Source of the DNA: JAXIPB01 sp045403155
GTDB lineage: Bacteria; Actinomycetota; Actinomycetes; Mycobacteriales; Micromonosporaceae
Direction of reading: 5' to 3'
Assembly (NCBI GenBank): GCA_045403155.1
Contig: JAXIPB010000013.1
Span: 8,259 to 72,258 of the forward strand
Length of the DNA: 64,000 nucleotides
Numbering within the stretch: the first letter of the stretch is position 1; every line of letters starts with the position of its first letter. The notes under the pieces were generated by a model that saw only the letters and a list, made by a program, of their open reading frames with translations, ran no database searches and was not told the DNA's origin. Below are positions 18,282 to 27,216 of the stretch, piece by piece. A program made the translations under genes and the position numbers.

Positions 18282-20912
18282 ATGGCGTGGGAGGTCGAGG
18301 CGACCGAGACTGAACGGATGCGGTTACTCGAACGGGAGTCCCCGTTGGCGTCGCTCGCCGAGTACGCGGACGAGGCGCGACACGGCGATGGGCGGCTGGT
18401 GCTTGTCGCCGGGGAGGCCGGCGTCGGCAAGTCCACGTTGGTGGAGCAGCTTCAGCGCGACGTGCCGGATGCCCGTTGGTTCTGGGGTGCCTGCGACGGC
18501 CTCTTCACGCCACGGCCACTGGGGCCGCTGTTCGACCTCGCTGGCCAGCTTGGAGGTGAGCTCCTCGAGCTATGTCGAATTTCTGCGACCCGAGATGCAC
18601 TCTTCGATGCGGCGCTGCGCCAGCTCAGCGAACCGGGATTGCTGAACATCGTCGTGATCGAGGACGTCCACTGGGCCGATGAGGCCACAATAGATCTGCT
18701 GCGGTTTCTCGGTCGGCGTCTGCGGAACGCCCCCGTCTTGCTCGTTGTCACGTACCGAGATGAAGGCTTGGCATCGACTGATCCGCTCCGCATCGCTCTC
18801 GGAGAACTCGCCTCGCACCGGTCGACGAGGCGGATATGGCTCGCGCCGCTCTCGCCGGACGCGGTTCGCGTTCTGGCGAGTGAATGCGGGCTCGATGCGG
18901 GCGAGCTCTACCGCCTCACTGTCGGGAACCCGTTCTTCGTCACCGAGGTGATCCGGGCCGGCATGGGCGCGATTCCGGCCTCGGCTCGGGATGCGGTGCT
19001 GGCCCGGGTCGTGCGCCTCAGCGGCGAGTCTCGTACCGTCCTTGACGTTGCGGCGTTGATCGGCGCCCGGGTCGAGATGCGGCTGCTGGAAACGGTCACC
19101 TCCTGTTCGCCATCGGTCGTCGATGAGCTCGTATCGTCCGGGCTCCTCGCCGGCGACGGCACGTGGCTGAGGTTTCGTCATGAGATCGCTAGACTCGCCG
19201 TGGAGGAGGCGATCGCGGCACACCGCCGGGCAGCGATTCACGCTCGAATCCTCGACGCCCTGCGCTCGCTCGGAAGTGACGACGACGCTGGCCTTGCCTT
19301 TCACGCGGAGCAGGCCCTTGACGGCGAGGCCGTGCTCCACCACGCAGTTCGCGCGGCGCGGCGGGCCGTGGAGCTGGTGTCGCACCGCGAGGCGGCGGCC
19401 CAGTACGAGCGGGCCACGCGCTTCACGTCCGGCGCCGAGCCGGCGTTCGTGGCTGGACTCTACGACGGACTCGCCGACGAGCTGTTGCTGGTCGACCGAT
19501 GGAAGGACGCCGCCGACGCCACGGCTCGCGCGCTGGCCCTCTGGCGCTCGATCGGCGACCCGCTACGCGAGGGCGACACGCTGCTCCGGCTCGCGAAAAC
19601 GATGCAACGCCAAGGTCGCGGCACCGAGGCGGCCGCGACGTTTGAAGCCGCCGTGGCCGCCCTCCAACCGCTCGGCCCGAGCAGGGAGCTGGCACGGGCC
19701 TACGGCTCGATGGCCATCGAACGAATGGTCAAGGGCGCCAACGACGCGGCCATCGAAGCGGCCGGGCGGGCTCAGGCGATCGCCGAACCGCTAGGCGTGT
19801 CCGAGGCGCTCATCGACGCCCTGATTGCGCAGGGCGTCGTCGCCGCCGATACGGGCGGCGACTGGATTGGGCCGATGGGTCGAGCGCTGGAGATCGCAAC
19901 CACTGGGGGCTTCGAGAATCATGCCGGCCGGACATTCGCCGCCATTTACAGCAATTATTGCCAACAGCGACGATACGCCGAAGGCGAACGGTATTACGTG
20001 GACGGTCTCGCCTACTGCGACGAGCACGACACCACCGCGAACGGCAACTGGCTACGCGACGACCGCAGCATCGCACTCGAAAGGCTCGGGCGCTGGGACC
20101 AGGCACTGGCCCTGGCCACGGAAACCCTGGCTCGTATCGGGCCCTCCCCGCCCAACCGGATGGGGTCGCTGACGAGCCGCGGCATTATCGGAGCGCGGCG
20201 CCGCGACCCCCACACGTGGGACCATCTCGACGAGGCCATCGCGGGAGCTGACGGGACCGACGAGGCGCAGCGGATCGTGCTGGTGCGGCTGGCCCGCGCC
20301 GAGGCGCACTGGCTCGCGGGAGACCACGACTCGGCGCGGCAAGAGGCCGAGCTGGCCGCGGACCGATCGTCGGCGTGCGATCCCTGGGACCGCGGCGCGG
20401 TCGCGGCCTGGCTGCGCCGCACCGGCTCGACCCGCTCCATCGTGGGAGCGATCGCCGAGCCATATCGGCTGCAGGTCGAGGGAGATTGGGAGAAGGCCGC
20501 GCAGCTCTGGTCCGATCTCGGGTGTCCGTACGAGGTCGGGCTCGCGCTGCTGGACGCCACCGAGGAGACGGCGCTGCGCCGGGCCCTGGGCATCTTCGCC
20601 GAGCTTGGTGCCCCGGCCGCCGCCCGGATCGCCCGGCAGAGGATGCGCGCGCTCGGCCTGAGGTCGGTCAATACTGGGCCGAGATCCGCCACTCGGGAAC
20701 ACCCGCTGGGACTGACGAGACGCGAGCGGGAGGTGCTCGACCTGATCTGCCGTGGACACTCAAACGCCGAAATCGCAGCGCGTCTGTTCATCTCCGCGAG
20801 AACCGTTGACCACCACGTCTCGGCCGTGCTCACCAAGCTGGGCGCCCCAAACCGCACCGCCGCGGCGGAAGAAGCAGCCCGGCTCGGGTTGGTAGGTACG
20901 CCGGAAAGATAG
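18282..20912 (+). CDS. LAL-type LuxR regulator 1 (AAA ATPase, TPR-like, HTH)
   Basis: An 876-residue large ATP-binding LuxR regulator. Walker A is GEAGVGKST near residue 44, and Walker B is VVIEDVHWADEA near 125. A long helical TPR-like region follows, then a LuxR helix-turn-helix near 810-865 (LTRREREVLDLICRGHSNAEIAARL). The start at 18282 (MAWEVEATETE) is chosen because the paralogue at 36626 begins in the same context, GGACCATGGCG. It is divergent from the penicillin-binding protein gene. The haloperoxidase-like gene follows directly, with a repeated element between them that this protein may bind. Such regulators are usually ATP-dependent activators of specialised pathways. Confidence 0.92.
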   Translation: MAWEVEATETERMRLLERESPLASLAEYADEARHGDGRLVLVAGEAGVGKSTLVEQLQRDVPDARWFWGACDGLFTPRPLGPLFDLAGQLGGELLELCRISATRDALFDAALRQLSEPGLLNIVVIEDVHWADEATIDLLRFLGRRLRNAPVLLVVTYRDEGLASTDPLRIALGELASHRSTRRIWLAPLSPDAVRVLASECGLDAGELYRLTVGNPFFVTEVIRAGMGAIPASARDAVLARVVRLSGESRTVLDVAALIGARVEMRLLETVTSCSPSVVDELVSSGLLAGDGTWLRFRHEIARLAVEEAIAAHRRAAIHARILDALRSLGSDDDAGLAFHAEQALDGEAVLHHAVRAARRAVELVSHREAAAQYERATRFTSGAEPAFVAGLYDGLADELLLVDRWKDAADATARALALWRSIGDPLREGDTLLRLAKTMQRQGRGTEAAATFEAAVAALQPLGPSRELARAYGSMAIERMVKGANDAAIEAAGRAQAIAEPLGVSEALIDALIAQGVVAADTGGDWIGPMGRALEIATTGGFENHAGRTFAAIYSNYCQQRRYAEGERYYVDGLAYCDEHDTTANGNWLRDDRSIALERLGRWDQALALATETLARIGPSPPNRMGSLTSRGIIGARRRDPHTWDHLDEAIAGADGTDEAQRIVLVRLARAEAHWLAGDHDSARQEAELAADRSSACDPWDRGAVAAWLRRTGSTRSIVGAIAEPYRLQVEGDWEKAAQLWSDLGCPYEVGLALLDATEETALRRALGIFAELGAPAAARIARQRMRALGLRSVNTGPRSATREHPLGLTRREREVLDLICRGHSNAEIAARLFISARTVDHHVSAVLTKLGAPNRTAAAEEAARLGLVGTPER

Positions 20913-20981
20913 GCAACCCGGCAGCGAAATCTAGGCAACCACTCCCGATTTCACGCGCGGGTCCGTCGCCCTACCGTCGCG
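20901..20981 (+). promoter_or_regulatory. Repeated promoter/operator element, copy A
   Basis: Two direct repeats TAGGCAACC lie at 20910-20918 and 20932-20940, 22 bp apart. They are followed by CTCCCGATTTCA and, 12 bases later, TCGCCCTACCGTCG. The same order and spacing recur at 47981-48060 in front of another gene. The half-site spacing of two helical turns fits a dimeric activator binding upstream of a promoter, and the TACCGT block may be the -10. The element overlaps the end of the LAL regulator gene and precedes the haloperoxidase-like gene. Confidence 0.65.
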
Positions 20982-21034
20982 TCGACATGTTTCGGCGGTT
21001 GAGAGACACCGTGTACGCACCGGGAGGTTGCGCG

Positions 21035-22450
21035 ATGAAGGACAGAATCACCCAAGGCGAGGCGCAGGCCGTGGACCGGAACGGAAGCCGCGGCGCCATC
21101 CGGCGCCTCGCCGCCTGGGACGGTCGACACCTACGGGCCGGCGCCGTGCTTGCTGCTGTTGTTGGGCTGATCACGCTCGCCGCACCACCGCTCCAGGCCG
21201 CTCCCGTGGTAGCAACGCTGCCGAGCTCCGATGCGGTACGAGTGTGGAATCTCCACGCCGTGAACGCGCTGATCAACGCACCTGCCGCAGGGATCCCCGG
21301 CGCCGGTCAGACGCCACCAGTCTCGGAGTTGCACCTCGCGATGGTGCAGGGAGCCGTCTATGACGCCGTCAATGCGATCGACGGCGGCCATCAGCCATAT
21401 CTCGCCGGACTTTCACCGGCGTCGCCGTCAGCGTCGCCGGAGGCCGCCGTTGCCACCGCCGCGCACCACGTGCTCGTCGGACTCGGAATCCCGCCCGTGC
21501 CGGCGTTGAACCAGATCGTCATCGATCGACTCGACGCCCTGTACGCCGACGCCCTGGCCGGTATTCCCGACGGTGACGCCAAGACCGATGGGATTATGGC
21601 TGGAGCCGCCGCCGCGGCGGCAATGCTCACCGCGAGAGCGGCGGACGGTCGATACCTGCCGTTCACGTTCGCGGTCGGCACCGATGCCGGCGAATGGCGT
21701 CCGACCGCGTCCGGCAGTGATCCGTTCGCATGGGTGGCCGGGGTCGAGCCGTTCCTACTCCAGAGCTCATCGCAGTTCCGGACGAAGGGGCCGCATGCGC
21801 TCACGAGCGGCGCCTACACCAAGGAATCCACCGAGGTGAAGGAACTCGGCGGCCCGGACACGCCGGACAGCCCCCGCACCGACGAGCAGACCGCCGTCGC
21901 CCGGTTCTACACCGTCAATCCCGTTGAGTTGTTCAACCGCACGTTCCGGACGATCGCCGAGGATCGCGGGCTGACGCTCGTCGAGCAAGCCCGGCTCTTC
22001 GCCATGCTGAACCTGGCCGGGGCTGACGGCTTTATCAGCTGCTGGGATGACAAGGCCTTCTGGAACTTCTGGCGCCCGATCACCGCCATCCGCGAGGGCG
22101 ACAACGACGGCAACCCCAACACCGTCGGGGATTCAGGATGGACGCCCTTCGCCGCGACACCGCCGTATCCGGACCACCCGTCGGGATACAACTGCGTCAC
22201 CAGTTCGATGATGTACACGGCCGAGGCCTTCTTCGGCGAACAGAAGGCGGCCTTCAGCGTCGTCAGGATCGTTCCGAATACGCCTACCGTGACGCGCGTC
22301 TACGAGCGATTCACGGACGTGATCGACGACACCATCGACGCGCGCGTGTACCAGGGCCTCCACTTCCGCGCAGCCGATGAGCAGGCGGCCGGGATCGGCG
22401 AGGACGTCGCCCACTGGCTCGACAAGCACTATTTCCAGCCGGTGAGCTGA
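21035..22450 (+). CDS. Vanadium haloperoxidase/PAP2-superfamily secreted protein
   Basis: A 471-residue protein. The ATG at 21035 is preceded by GGGAGG at seven bases and is preferred over one at 20987. A long basic N-terminus leads into a signal helix (AVLAAVVGLITLAAPPLQAA). The PAP2 signatures are KAFWNFWRP near 340 (K-x6-RP), PPYPDHPSGYN near 376 and GLHFRAADEQ near 440. The second motif has Tyr where classical haloperoxidases and phosphatases have the acid-base His (PSGH), while the vanadate-ligand His in GLHF is kept. Catalysis may therefore be altered. It is likely exported and controlled by the upstream LAL regulator. Confidence 0.88.
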   Translation: MKDRITQGEAQAVDRNGSRGAIRRLAAWDGRHLRAGAVLAAVVGLITLAAPPLQAAPVVATLPSSDAVRVWNLHAVNALINAPAAGIPGAGQTPPVSELHLAMVQGAVYDAVNAIDGGHQPYLAGLSPASPSASPEAAVATAAHHVLVGLGIPPVPALNQIVIDRLDALYADALAGIPDGDAKTDGIMAGAAAAAAMLTARAADGRYLPFTFAVGTDAGEWRPTASGSDPFAWVAGVEPFLLQSSSQFRTKGPHALTSGAYTKESTEVKELGGPDTPDSPRTDEQTAVARFYTVNPVELFNRTFRTIAEDRGLTLVEQARLFAMLNLAGADGFISCWDDKAFWNFWRPITAIREGDNDGNPNTVGDSGWTPFAATPPYPDHPSGYNCVTSSMMYTAEAFFGEQKAAFSVVRIVPNTPTVTRVYERFTDVIDDTIDARVYQGLHFRAADEQAAGIGEDVAHWLDKHYFQPVS

Positions 22451-22476
22451 GCCGATACGTTCCGCCTCGGTTGTAG

Positions 22477-22529
22477 CTGTTCAAGACTCGCCCGGTTGCC
22501 GTACGGGGGACCGGGCGACTCTTGAACAG
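22477..22529 (+). terminator. Long imperfect inverted repeat, probable terminator
   Basis: The arms at 22477-22495 and 22511-22529 are 19 bases each and pair with one mismatch around a 15-nt loop. The hairpin lies 26 bp after the haloperoxidase-like gene. There is no T run. Part of the left arm (TGTTCAAGACTCGCCCG) resembles direct repeats at 36291 and 36333, so it may also be a mobile or regulatory short repeat. Confidence 0.6.
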
Positions 22530-22644
22530 TTGCCCCTCGGGTCCGGCTGTACGGTCCAGCCGGCCCGCCCAGCGCGACTGCCACCGACCGCCTCGCCGCA
22601 TACCTGGGCCGAGCCATCTAAGGTGTCGGGAAAGGGGGCGGAAA

Positions 22645-23109
22645 ATGCCGATCGATCTGACCTACGACATGTTGGGCAGCCGACTGCGCGCCATTGGCGA
22701 CGTTCCGATCAGCTACGACCGGATGGGTAGCCGACCCCGCACGGTCGGCCGGTGGACCCTCGACTACGACCGGCTGGGCAGTCGACTTCGTTCCATCGGT
22801 GGCGTACCCATCGAGTATGACCGGCTGGGCAGCCGACCGCGAAAGCTCGGACAGATGGCCCTCGAGTACGACCGGCTCGGCTCACGGCTGCGAAGGGTGG
22901 GCGCCTACGAGCTGACCTATGACGCGCTCGGCAGTCGCGTCCACACGATCGGGTCGGTCGTGGTTTCGTACGACCATCTCGGCACACGCCCGCGCCAGCT
23001 CCACCTGCCCGAGGCCCACACGACGCTACCCGACGAACTCCTCCTCGTCGTCTATCTTGTTCTTCACATGGAAGCCGAGCGACAGAGGAACGCGAACGCG
23101 AGCACGTAG
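22645..23109 (+). CDS. Protein of seven exact 17-residue YD-LGSR repeats, function unknown
   Basis: A 154-residue protein from ATG 22645. After MPIDLT come seven units of exactly 17 residues, with Tyr-Asp at 7, 24, 41, 58, 75, 92 and 109. The consensus is YDRLGSRLRSIGGVPIE. Units alternate between SRLR and SRPR, pointing to a 34-residue structural pair. A non-repetitive tail follows (LPDELLLVVYLVLHMEAE), likely a helix. The pattern of small strands and turns suggests a beta solenoid or roll. There is no signal peptide, so it is cytoplasmic. The repeat start resembles the YD repeats of Rhs proteins, but unit length and regularity differ. The downstream Eis-like gene starts 16 bp later. Confidence 0.85.
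   Translation: MPIDLTYDMLGSRLRAIGDVPISYDRMGSRPRTVGRWTLDYDRLGSRLRSIGGVPIEYDRLGSRPRKLGQMALEYDRLGSRLRRVGAYELTYDALGSRVHTIGSVVVSYDHLGTRPRQLHLPEAHTTLPDELLLVVYLVLHMEAERQRNANAST
22663..22998 (+). repeat. 51-bp tandem coding repeats (seven units)
   Basis: The DNA repeats with a 51-bp period, each unit starting at a TACGAC or similar Tyr-Asp codon pair. Units share stretches such as CGGCTGGGCAG but have diverged at many third positions, so the array is old and kept by selection on the protein. Confidence 0.8.
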
Positions 23110-23125
23110 CTGCGATGCTCACCCC

Positions 23126-24355
23126 GTGAACCATCCATTGCCCGCCGGCTTGGTCCTCCGTACCGGCCAACCCACCGACCTCGACCAGATCGCGACCCTG
23201 CTTACCGAGCGGGGTGAGCCTGCCGATGCGGTCGACCACCGGCTGGTCGTTGACGATCCCGACGCGGGGTGGGAGTGCTGCGCCGTGGTCGTCGACCGTG
23301 ACCGCGTGGTGTCCACCGCGATCCTGCTGGACGAGACGCTCGTCCTCGACGGTGTGGCGATACCCGCAGGCCAGGTGGAGCTCGTCGCCACCGACCGCGA
23401 ATACGAGGGGCGCGGACTGGCGCGGGCGCTGGTGGGCTGGGCGCACGAACGCTCCGCGGACCGCGGACACCTCGCCCAGGTGATGATCGGTATTCCGTAC
23501 TTTTATCGGCAATTCGGCTACCAGTACGCGATCGCGATGCCGCAGACGCGCGATGTAGACACGGTTCCGCCGCCACCCGACGGTTACACGGTGCGCGGGG
23601 CTGGCCCCGCCGACATCCCGGCGATGCTTGAGCTTCAAGACACCGCCCAGCACGGCTACGACCTGCGGATGGCACATTCAGCGGCGTGTTGGCGCTGGCT
23701 CGTATCCAGGGACGGCAGCGTCCAGCTGCTCGTCGAGCACGCCGGACGGCCGGTGGCGACCGGGCGGATCACCCCACCCGCTGAGGAAGTCTGGCTCGGC
23801 GAGGTCGCTGCCTCGCGTCCCGCGGCGGCCGAGGCACTGCTAGCCCACGCCGCGTTTGTAGCCCGCGCCTCCGGCGACGGCGCAGAAACCGGCGCGGTCA
23901 AGGTCAAGGAGCGCCCGGGTAGCCTCGGTGGTGACGCGCTGGAGGGCTACCTGGCGCGGCCGCCGCGGCAGGCCGCCCGCTACTACATCCGGGTCGGCGA
24001 CACCGCGGCACTGTTGAATCACCTGCGCCCGGTGCTCTCCACTCGGCTCTCCGAATCGGGGCTCGCCGACGGCAGCGGAGAGATCGTCGTGTCCTTCTTC
24101 CGCCACCACGTGCGTCTGCCGTACGCACAAGGGATCGTCCTCGACGTGCTCCAAGGTGGACCGTTGCAGGCCCCGGCCTCGGTCGGCGGCGCTGGGGTGG
24201 CGCCAGATCTGGTCGGGCCGTTGCTCTTCGGCCCCGACGGCATCGCCGGCCTCGCCGAACGGCATCCAGACGTTTATCCAGGCCCGAACGAAGCCCTGAT
24301 GATGGCGCTGTTCCCTCCGGTACGGGCCGACCTGCTCACGTTCTATCTGGCGTGA
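23126..24355 (+). CDS. Eis-like GNAT N-acetyltransferase
   Basis: A 409-residue protein of the Eis family length and layout: an N-terminal GNAT domain, a second degenerate GNAT domain and a C-terminal SCP2-like sterol-carrier fold ending in the carboxylate (TFYLA). The acetyl-CoA loop is visible in REYEGRGLARAL near 92-104. The region YFYRQFGYQYA follows. Eis proteins acetylate several amines of aminoglycosides or protein lysines. The GTG start at 23126 lacks a strong ribosome-binding site but lies just after the repeat-protein gene, suggesting co-transcription. The 3' end overlaps the convergent coiled-coil gene by 13 bp. Confidence 0.88.
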   Translation: MNHPLPAGLVLRTGQPTDLDQIATLLTERGEPADAVDHRLVVDDPDAGWECCAVVVDRDRVVSTAILLDETLVLDGVAIPAGQVELVATDREYEGRGLARALVGWAHERSADRGHLAQVMIGIPYFYRQFGYQYAIAMPQTRDVDTVPPPPDGYTVRGAGPADIPAMLELQDTAQHGYDLRMAHSAACWRWLVSRDGSVQLLVEHAGRPVATGRITPPAEEVWLGEVAASRPAAAEALLAHAAFVARASGDGAETGAVKVKERPGSLGGDALEGYLARPPRQAARYYIRVGDTAALLNHLRPVLSTRLSESGLADGSGEIVVSFFRHHVRLPYAQGIVLDVLQGGPLQAPASVGGAGVAPDLVGPLLFGPDGIAGLAERHPDVYPGPNEALMMALFPPVRADLLTFYLA

Positions 24356-24909
24356 CTCGTAGCGACCGAGGCCCGCGGTTGGTTGTCCTCGTTCGATTCC
24401 GGTTCATCGTTCCCGAGGGCGCGCAACTGGCTTTGCATGAACGACATCAGGTTGGACCGGTAGTCCCGGTCGAACTGCTTGAGCGCTTCGATTTGCTGCT
24501 CCAGCGCGTCGCGCTTGGCACCAAGGCTCCCGACGATGTCGTCGTATCGCTGCTGGGCTTGACGCTCGAGTTCGGACGCATGCGCCTGGGCGTCGTTGAC
24601 GAGGTCCTGCGCCCTTGCGCGCGCATCGGAGAGCACCTTCTCGGCGTCTCGTCGAACGCCATCGGCGTGCGCCTGCGTCTCTCGCACTATCCGCTCGGCC
24701 GTTGCCCGGGCATCCGTCCGAATGTTGTCAGCATGGTGCTGTGCGCTGGCCACATGCTCATCAGCGGTTCGTTGGGCCAGAGTGAGCACCTGAAGGGCCC
24801 GCTGGGCGTCCGGATCGGGACCGTGATACGCCTGATCCGCTGGCACGTCGTCAGGGCTGGCTCCTCCGAGCAGTCCTCTGACACGACCCTTCGTCCGGCC
24901 ATCGGCCAT
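24343..24909 (-). CDS. DivIVA-like/coiled-coil cytoplasmic protein
   Basis: A 188-residue protein from ATG 24909, preceded by GGAGG. After a short N-terminus (MADGRTKGRVRGLLGG), residues ~45-165 are a near-continuous coiled coil rich in Ala, Gln, Glu and Arg (ATAERIVRETQAHADGVRR, SELERQAQQRYDDIVGSL). The tail is polar and Asn/Glu-rich. This matches the DivIVA/Wag31-like coiled-coil proteins of actinomycetes, which mark poles or organise the cytoskeleton, but the DivIVA N-terminal membrane-binding motif is not evident. The gene converges on the Eis-like gene. Confidence 0.75.
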   Translation of the reverse strand: MADGRTKGRVRGLLGGASPDDVPADQAYHGPDPDAQRALQVLTLAQRTADEHVASAQHHADNIRTDARATAERIVRETQAHADGVRRDAEKVLSDARARAQDLVNDAQAHASELERQAQQRYDDIVGSLGAKRDALEQQIEALKQFDRDYRSNLMSFMQSQLRALGNDEPESNEDNQPRASVATSHAR

Positions 24910-25088
24910 AGGACCACCTCCGTAATTGAGATCGTGCGCAGGGACAGCAGGACTTAGGCGGCGGTATGGTACCAACCTGGCCGCCATCGTTCGAGTGCAG
25001 AAACGCTGCGTGATCAGCGGATCACCGGGAGTTCGTGTTTCGACCGGCCGACCTGATGACGTGGAGGGCATGACGTGGAGGGCCGCAC

Positions 25089-25892
25089 ATGACCGACACC
25101 ATCACATCGCAGGTCCAGACGGCCGCGGCCAATGAGGGGCTCGGTCAACTCCGGCAGCGCTACCACGGCCGGTTCCGGCTCAGCGCCATCTTCGTGATCG
25201 CGCTGGCGGTGCTGTTCGGAGCGGCGGTCGCCAGTCAGTTCCTCACATCGTCGACCGACACCGCCGCCGTCCTCCTCCCGTTCTACATTCCGTTCCTGGC
25301 GATCACCATCTGGTTCTGGCGCTGGGAGCACCGGCACTCCAGCGATGACCTCTACCTGTTTGACGGCGGCATGATTCACGTCGATCGGAAGGGAGTGCTG
25401 ACGTCCTACCCGTGGGCGGGCATCATCGAGGTCCGAACCCGCAGAATGGACCTCAGCGTCGAGAACGTTCCGGTGCGGACTGTGCACTTCATCAAAGTCG
25501 TACGCGGCGACGGTGCCTCGGTCGCGCTCAACAACCGGTTCCGGGGCATCGCACAGCTCGGCACCATCGTGCAGGAGTTGAGTGCGAACGCGCGGCTGCC
25601 CTTCGCCCTCGACGTGCTCCGCGCCGGCAATACGATCAACTTCGACGGCCTCGTCGTCGACCTGCAGGGCATTCGCCACGGAGGGCGCACGCTTGCCTGG
25701 CCGACGATCGTATACGTGGGGGCCGCCGAGGGTGCCTTGAGTACGAAGGTGATCGTCCAGACCAGTGCGCGGCGGCGCCCGTACACCCGGCGATTGTTCC
25801 CCTCCCGACCGTTTCCCAATCTGCGCCTACTCGGCAACATCTCACAGGCGCTCAATGTGGACAGACGCGAGGCCACCGACGCGCGCGACTAG
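25089..25892 (+). CDS. Two-helix membrane protein, DUF6585-like
   Basis: A 267-residue protein. Two membrane helices lie near residues 30-52 (LSAIFVIALAVLFGAAVASQ) and 60-78 (LLPFYIPFLAITIWFW). A cytoplasmic beta-rich domain follows, with DDLYLFDGGMIHVDRKGVL and later VRTVHFIKVVRGDG, which resembles a PH-like sheet. It looks like the actinobacterial DUF6585 group, an assignment from memory of the family pattern. The function is unknown. The next gene starts 11 bp downstream on the same strand, so the two are likely co-transcribed. Confidence 0.75.
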   Translation: MTDTITSQVQTAAANEGLGQLRQRYHGRFRLSAIFVIALAVLFGAAVASQFLTSSTDTAAVLLPFYIPFLAITIWFWRWEHRHSSDDLYLFDGGMIHVDRKGVLTSYPWAGIIEVRTRRMDLSVENVPVRTVHFIKVVRGDGASVALNNRFRGIAQLGTIVQELSANARLPFALDVLRAGNTINFDGLVVDLQGIRHGGRTLAWPTIVYVGAAEGALSTKVIVQTSARRRPYTRRLFPSRPFPNLRLLGNISQALNVDRREATDARD

Positions 25893-25903
25893 CATCTATC
25901 GGC

Positions 25904-26992
25904 ATGGACGGCCTGGAGATCGCCCACCGTCGGCTGCACAATCAACATCTCGGCGGCGGGCCGCTGCCGGATCCGGTGGCCGTCGTGGCGCACTTCGGCG
26001 CCATGCAAGCGCAGGAGTACGCGGTAGCGAAGTGGTCGATCGCCCAACGCACCGCTGGCATTGACGACGCCACGGTGCAGCGGGCCATCGATGACGGCGC
26101 GATACTGCGTACCCATGCATTGCGCCCGACGTGGCACTTCGTGGCCGCGGCCGACATCGCCTGGCTCCAGGCGCTCACCGGGCCCCGCGTGCACGTCGGC
26201 AACGCCCCCATCTACCGCCAGCACGGGCCGGACGAAGCGACCGGGGCGAAGACCAGCGCCATCATCGCCAAGGCGCTGCGCGGCGGAAACTACCTGACCC
26301 GCGCGGAGCTGGCCAAGATTCTGTCCAGGTCCGGGTACGAGGCGAGCGGTATCCGCCTTGCGTACACGATGATGCGGGCCGAGCTGGACGGGCTCGTCGC
26401 CAACGGACCGATGCGAGGCAAGCAGCACACGTACGCCCTCATCTCGGAGCGGGCTCCGTCCGCGGCGGTCCTTGAACCCGACGAGGCTCTGGCCGAGCTG
26501 ACCCGCCGCTACTTCACCAGCCACGGCCCGGCGACGATGAAGGACTTCGCGTGGTGGTCCAGCCTGACCATGGCGCAGATCCGACGCGGGCTGCACCTGG
26601 TCGGCTCCGACCTGGAGAACGAGGAGGTCGACGGCCGGCGGTACTGGTTTGCTCCGGCACCGTCGCCGCCGCGCGAACCGGTGCCGACCGCACACGTGCT
26701 GCAGGGCTACGACGAATACGTCGTCGCCTACTCGGAGAGCCGGTACCCGGTCGCCAACGTAGCCGGGCTGACCATGCCTCCTGCCAACGACAACGTGCTT
26801 ACCCATCCGATCATTGTGGACAGTCAACTGGTCGGCTTCTGGCGACGCATCGTCGGCCGCGAGTCGATCGTCGCCGAGGCGCGGACGGCCCGGCGACTCA
26901 CCGCCAAGGAGTCGCGCGCCATCGGGATAGCCTTCGATCGTTTCGCCACCGTCACCGGTGTCCCCGTGACGATCACCTGGCCAGAGGGCTGA
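25904..26992 (+). CDS. Winged-helix DNA-binding protein (HTH_42, YcaQ/AlkZ-like)
   Basis: A 362-residue protein with the typical start LEIAHRRLHNQHL, then MQAQEYAVAKWSIAQR and THALRPTWHFV. These are hallmarks of the HTH_42 winged-helix family that includes the AlkZ/YcaQ interstrand-crosslink glycosylases. The motif YDEYVVAYSESR occurs near 270. The QxQ-type catalytic motif of the glycosylases appears as MQAQ at residues 34-37, so DNA repair is possible but not proven. The ATG at 25904 lies 11 bp after the upstream membrane-protein gene. Confidence 0.85.
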   Translation: MDGLEIAHRRLHNQHLGGGPLPDPVAVVAHFGAMQAQEYAVAKWSIAQRTAGIDDATVQRAIDDGAILRTHALRPTWHFVAAADIAWLQALTGPRVHVGNAPIYRQHGPDEATGAKTSAIIAKALRGGNYLTRAELAKILSRSGYEASGIRLAYTMMRAELDGLVANGPMRGKQHTYALISERAPSAAVLEPDEALAELTRRYFTSHGPATMKDFAWWSSLTMAQIRRGLHLVGSDLENEEVDGRRYWFAPAPSPPREPVPTAHVLQGYDEYVVAYSESRYPVANVAGLTMPPANDNVLTHPIIVDSQLVGFWRRIVGRESIVAEARTARRLTAKESRAIGIAFDRFATVTGVPVTITWPEG

Positions 26993-27216
26993 GTCTTCCG
27001 GGGAAAGGTTCTCTTTGCGCGATGTTCGGCGGTACTGATCCCCCGGGAGGGCGGCTGGCCCCCGGCTCGGGCGATAGCTCACCGCCGACGAGCGCCGTCG
27101 ACTGTTCCTGCCGGTCCATGCCCAACGGCGACCTCGCGCGTCTCGACGGGTTGCTGGCGATCGCGATCGAGTGCAACCGATGACGTGCCAACCCGATGGA
27201 TGCAGGCGACCGCTGC

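Noticed and set aside
27021..27183. 53-codon plus-strand frame after the winged-helix gene
   Set aside because: No ribosome-binding site, an equally open antisense frame, and no recognisable pattern.
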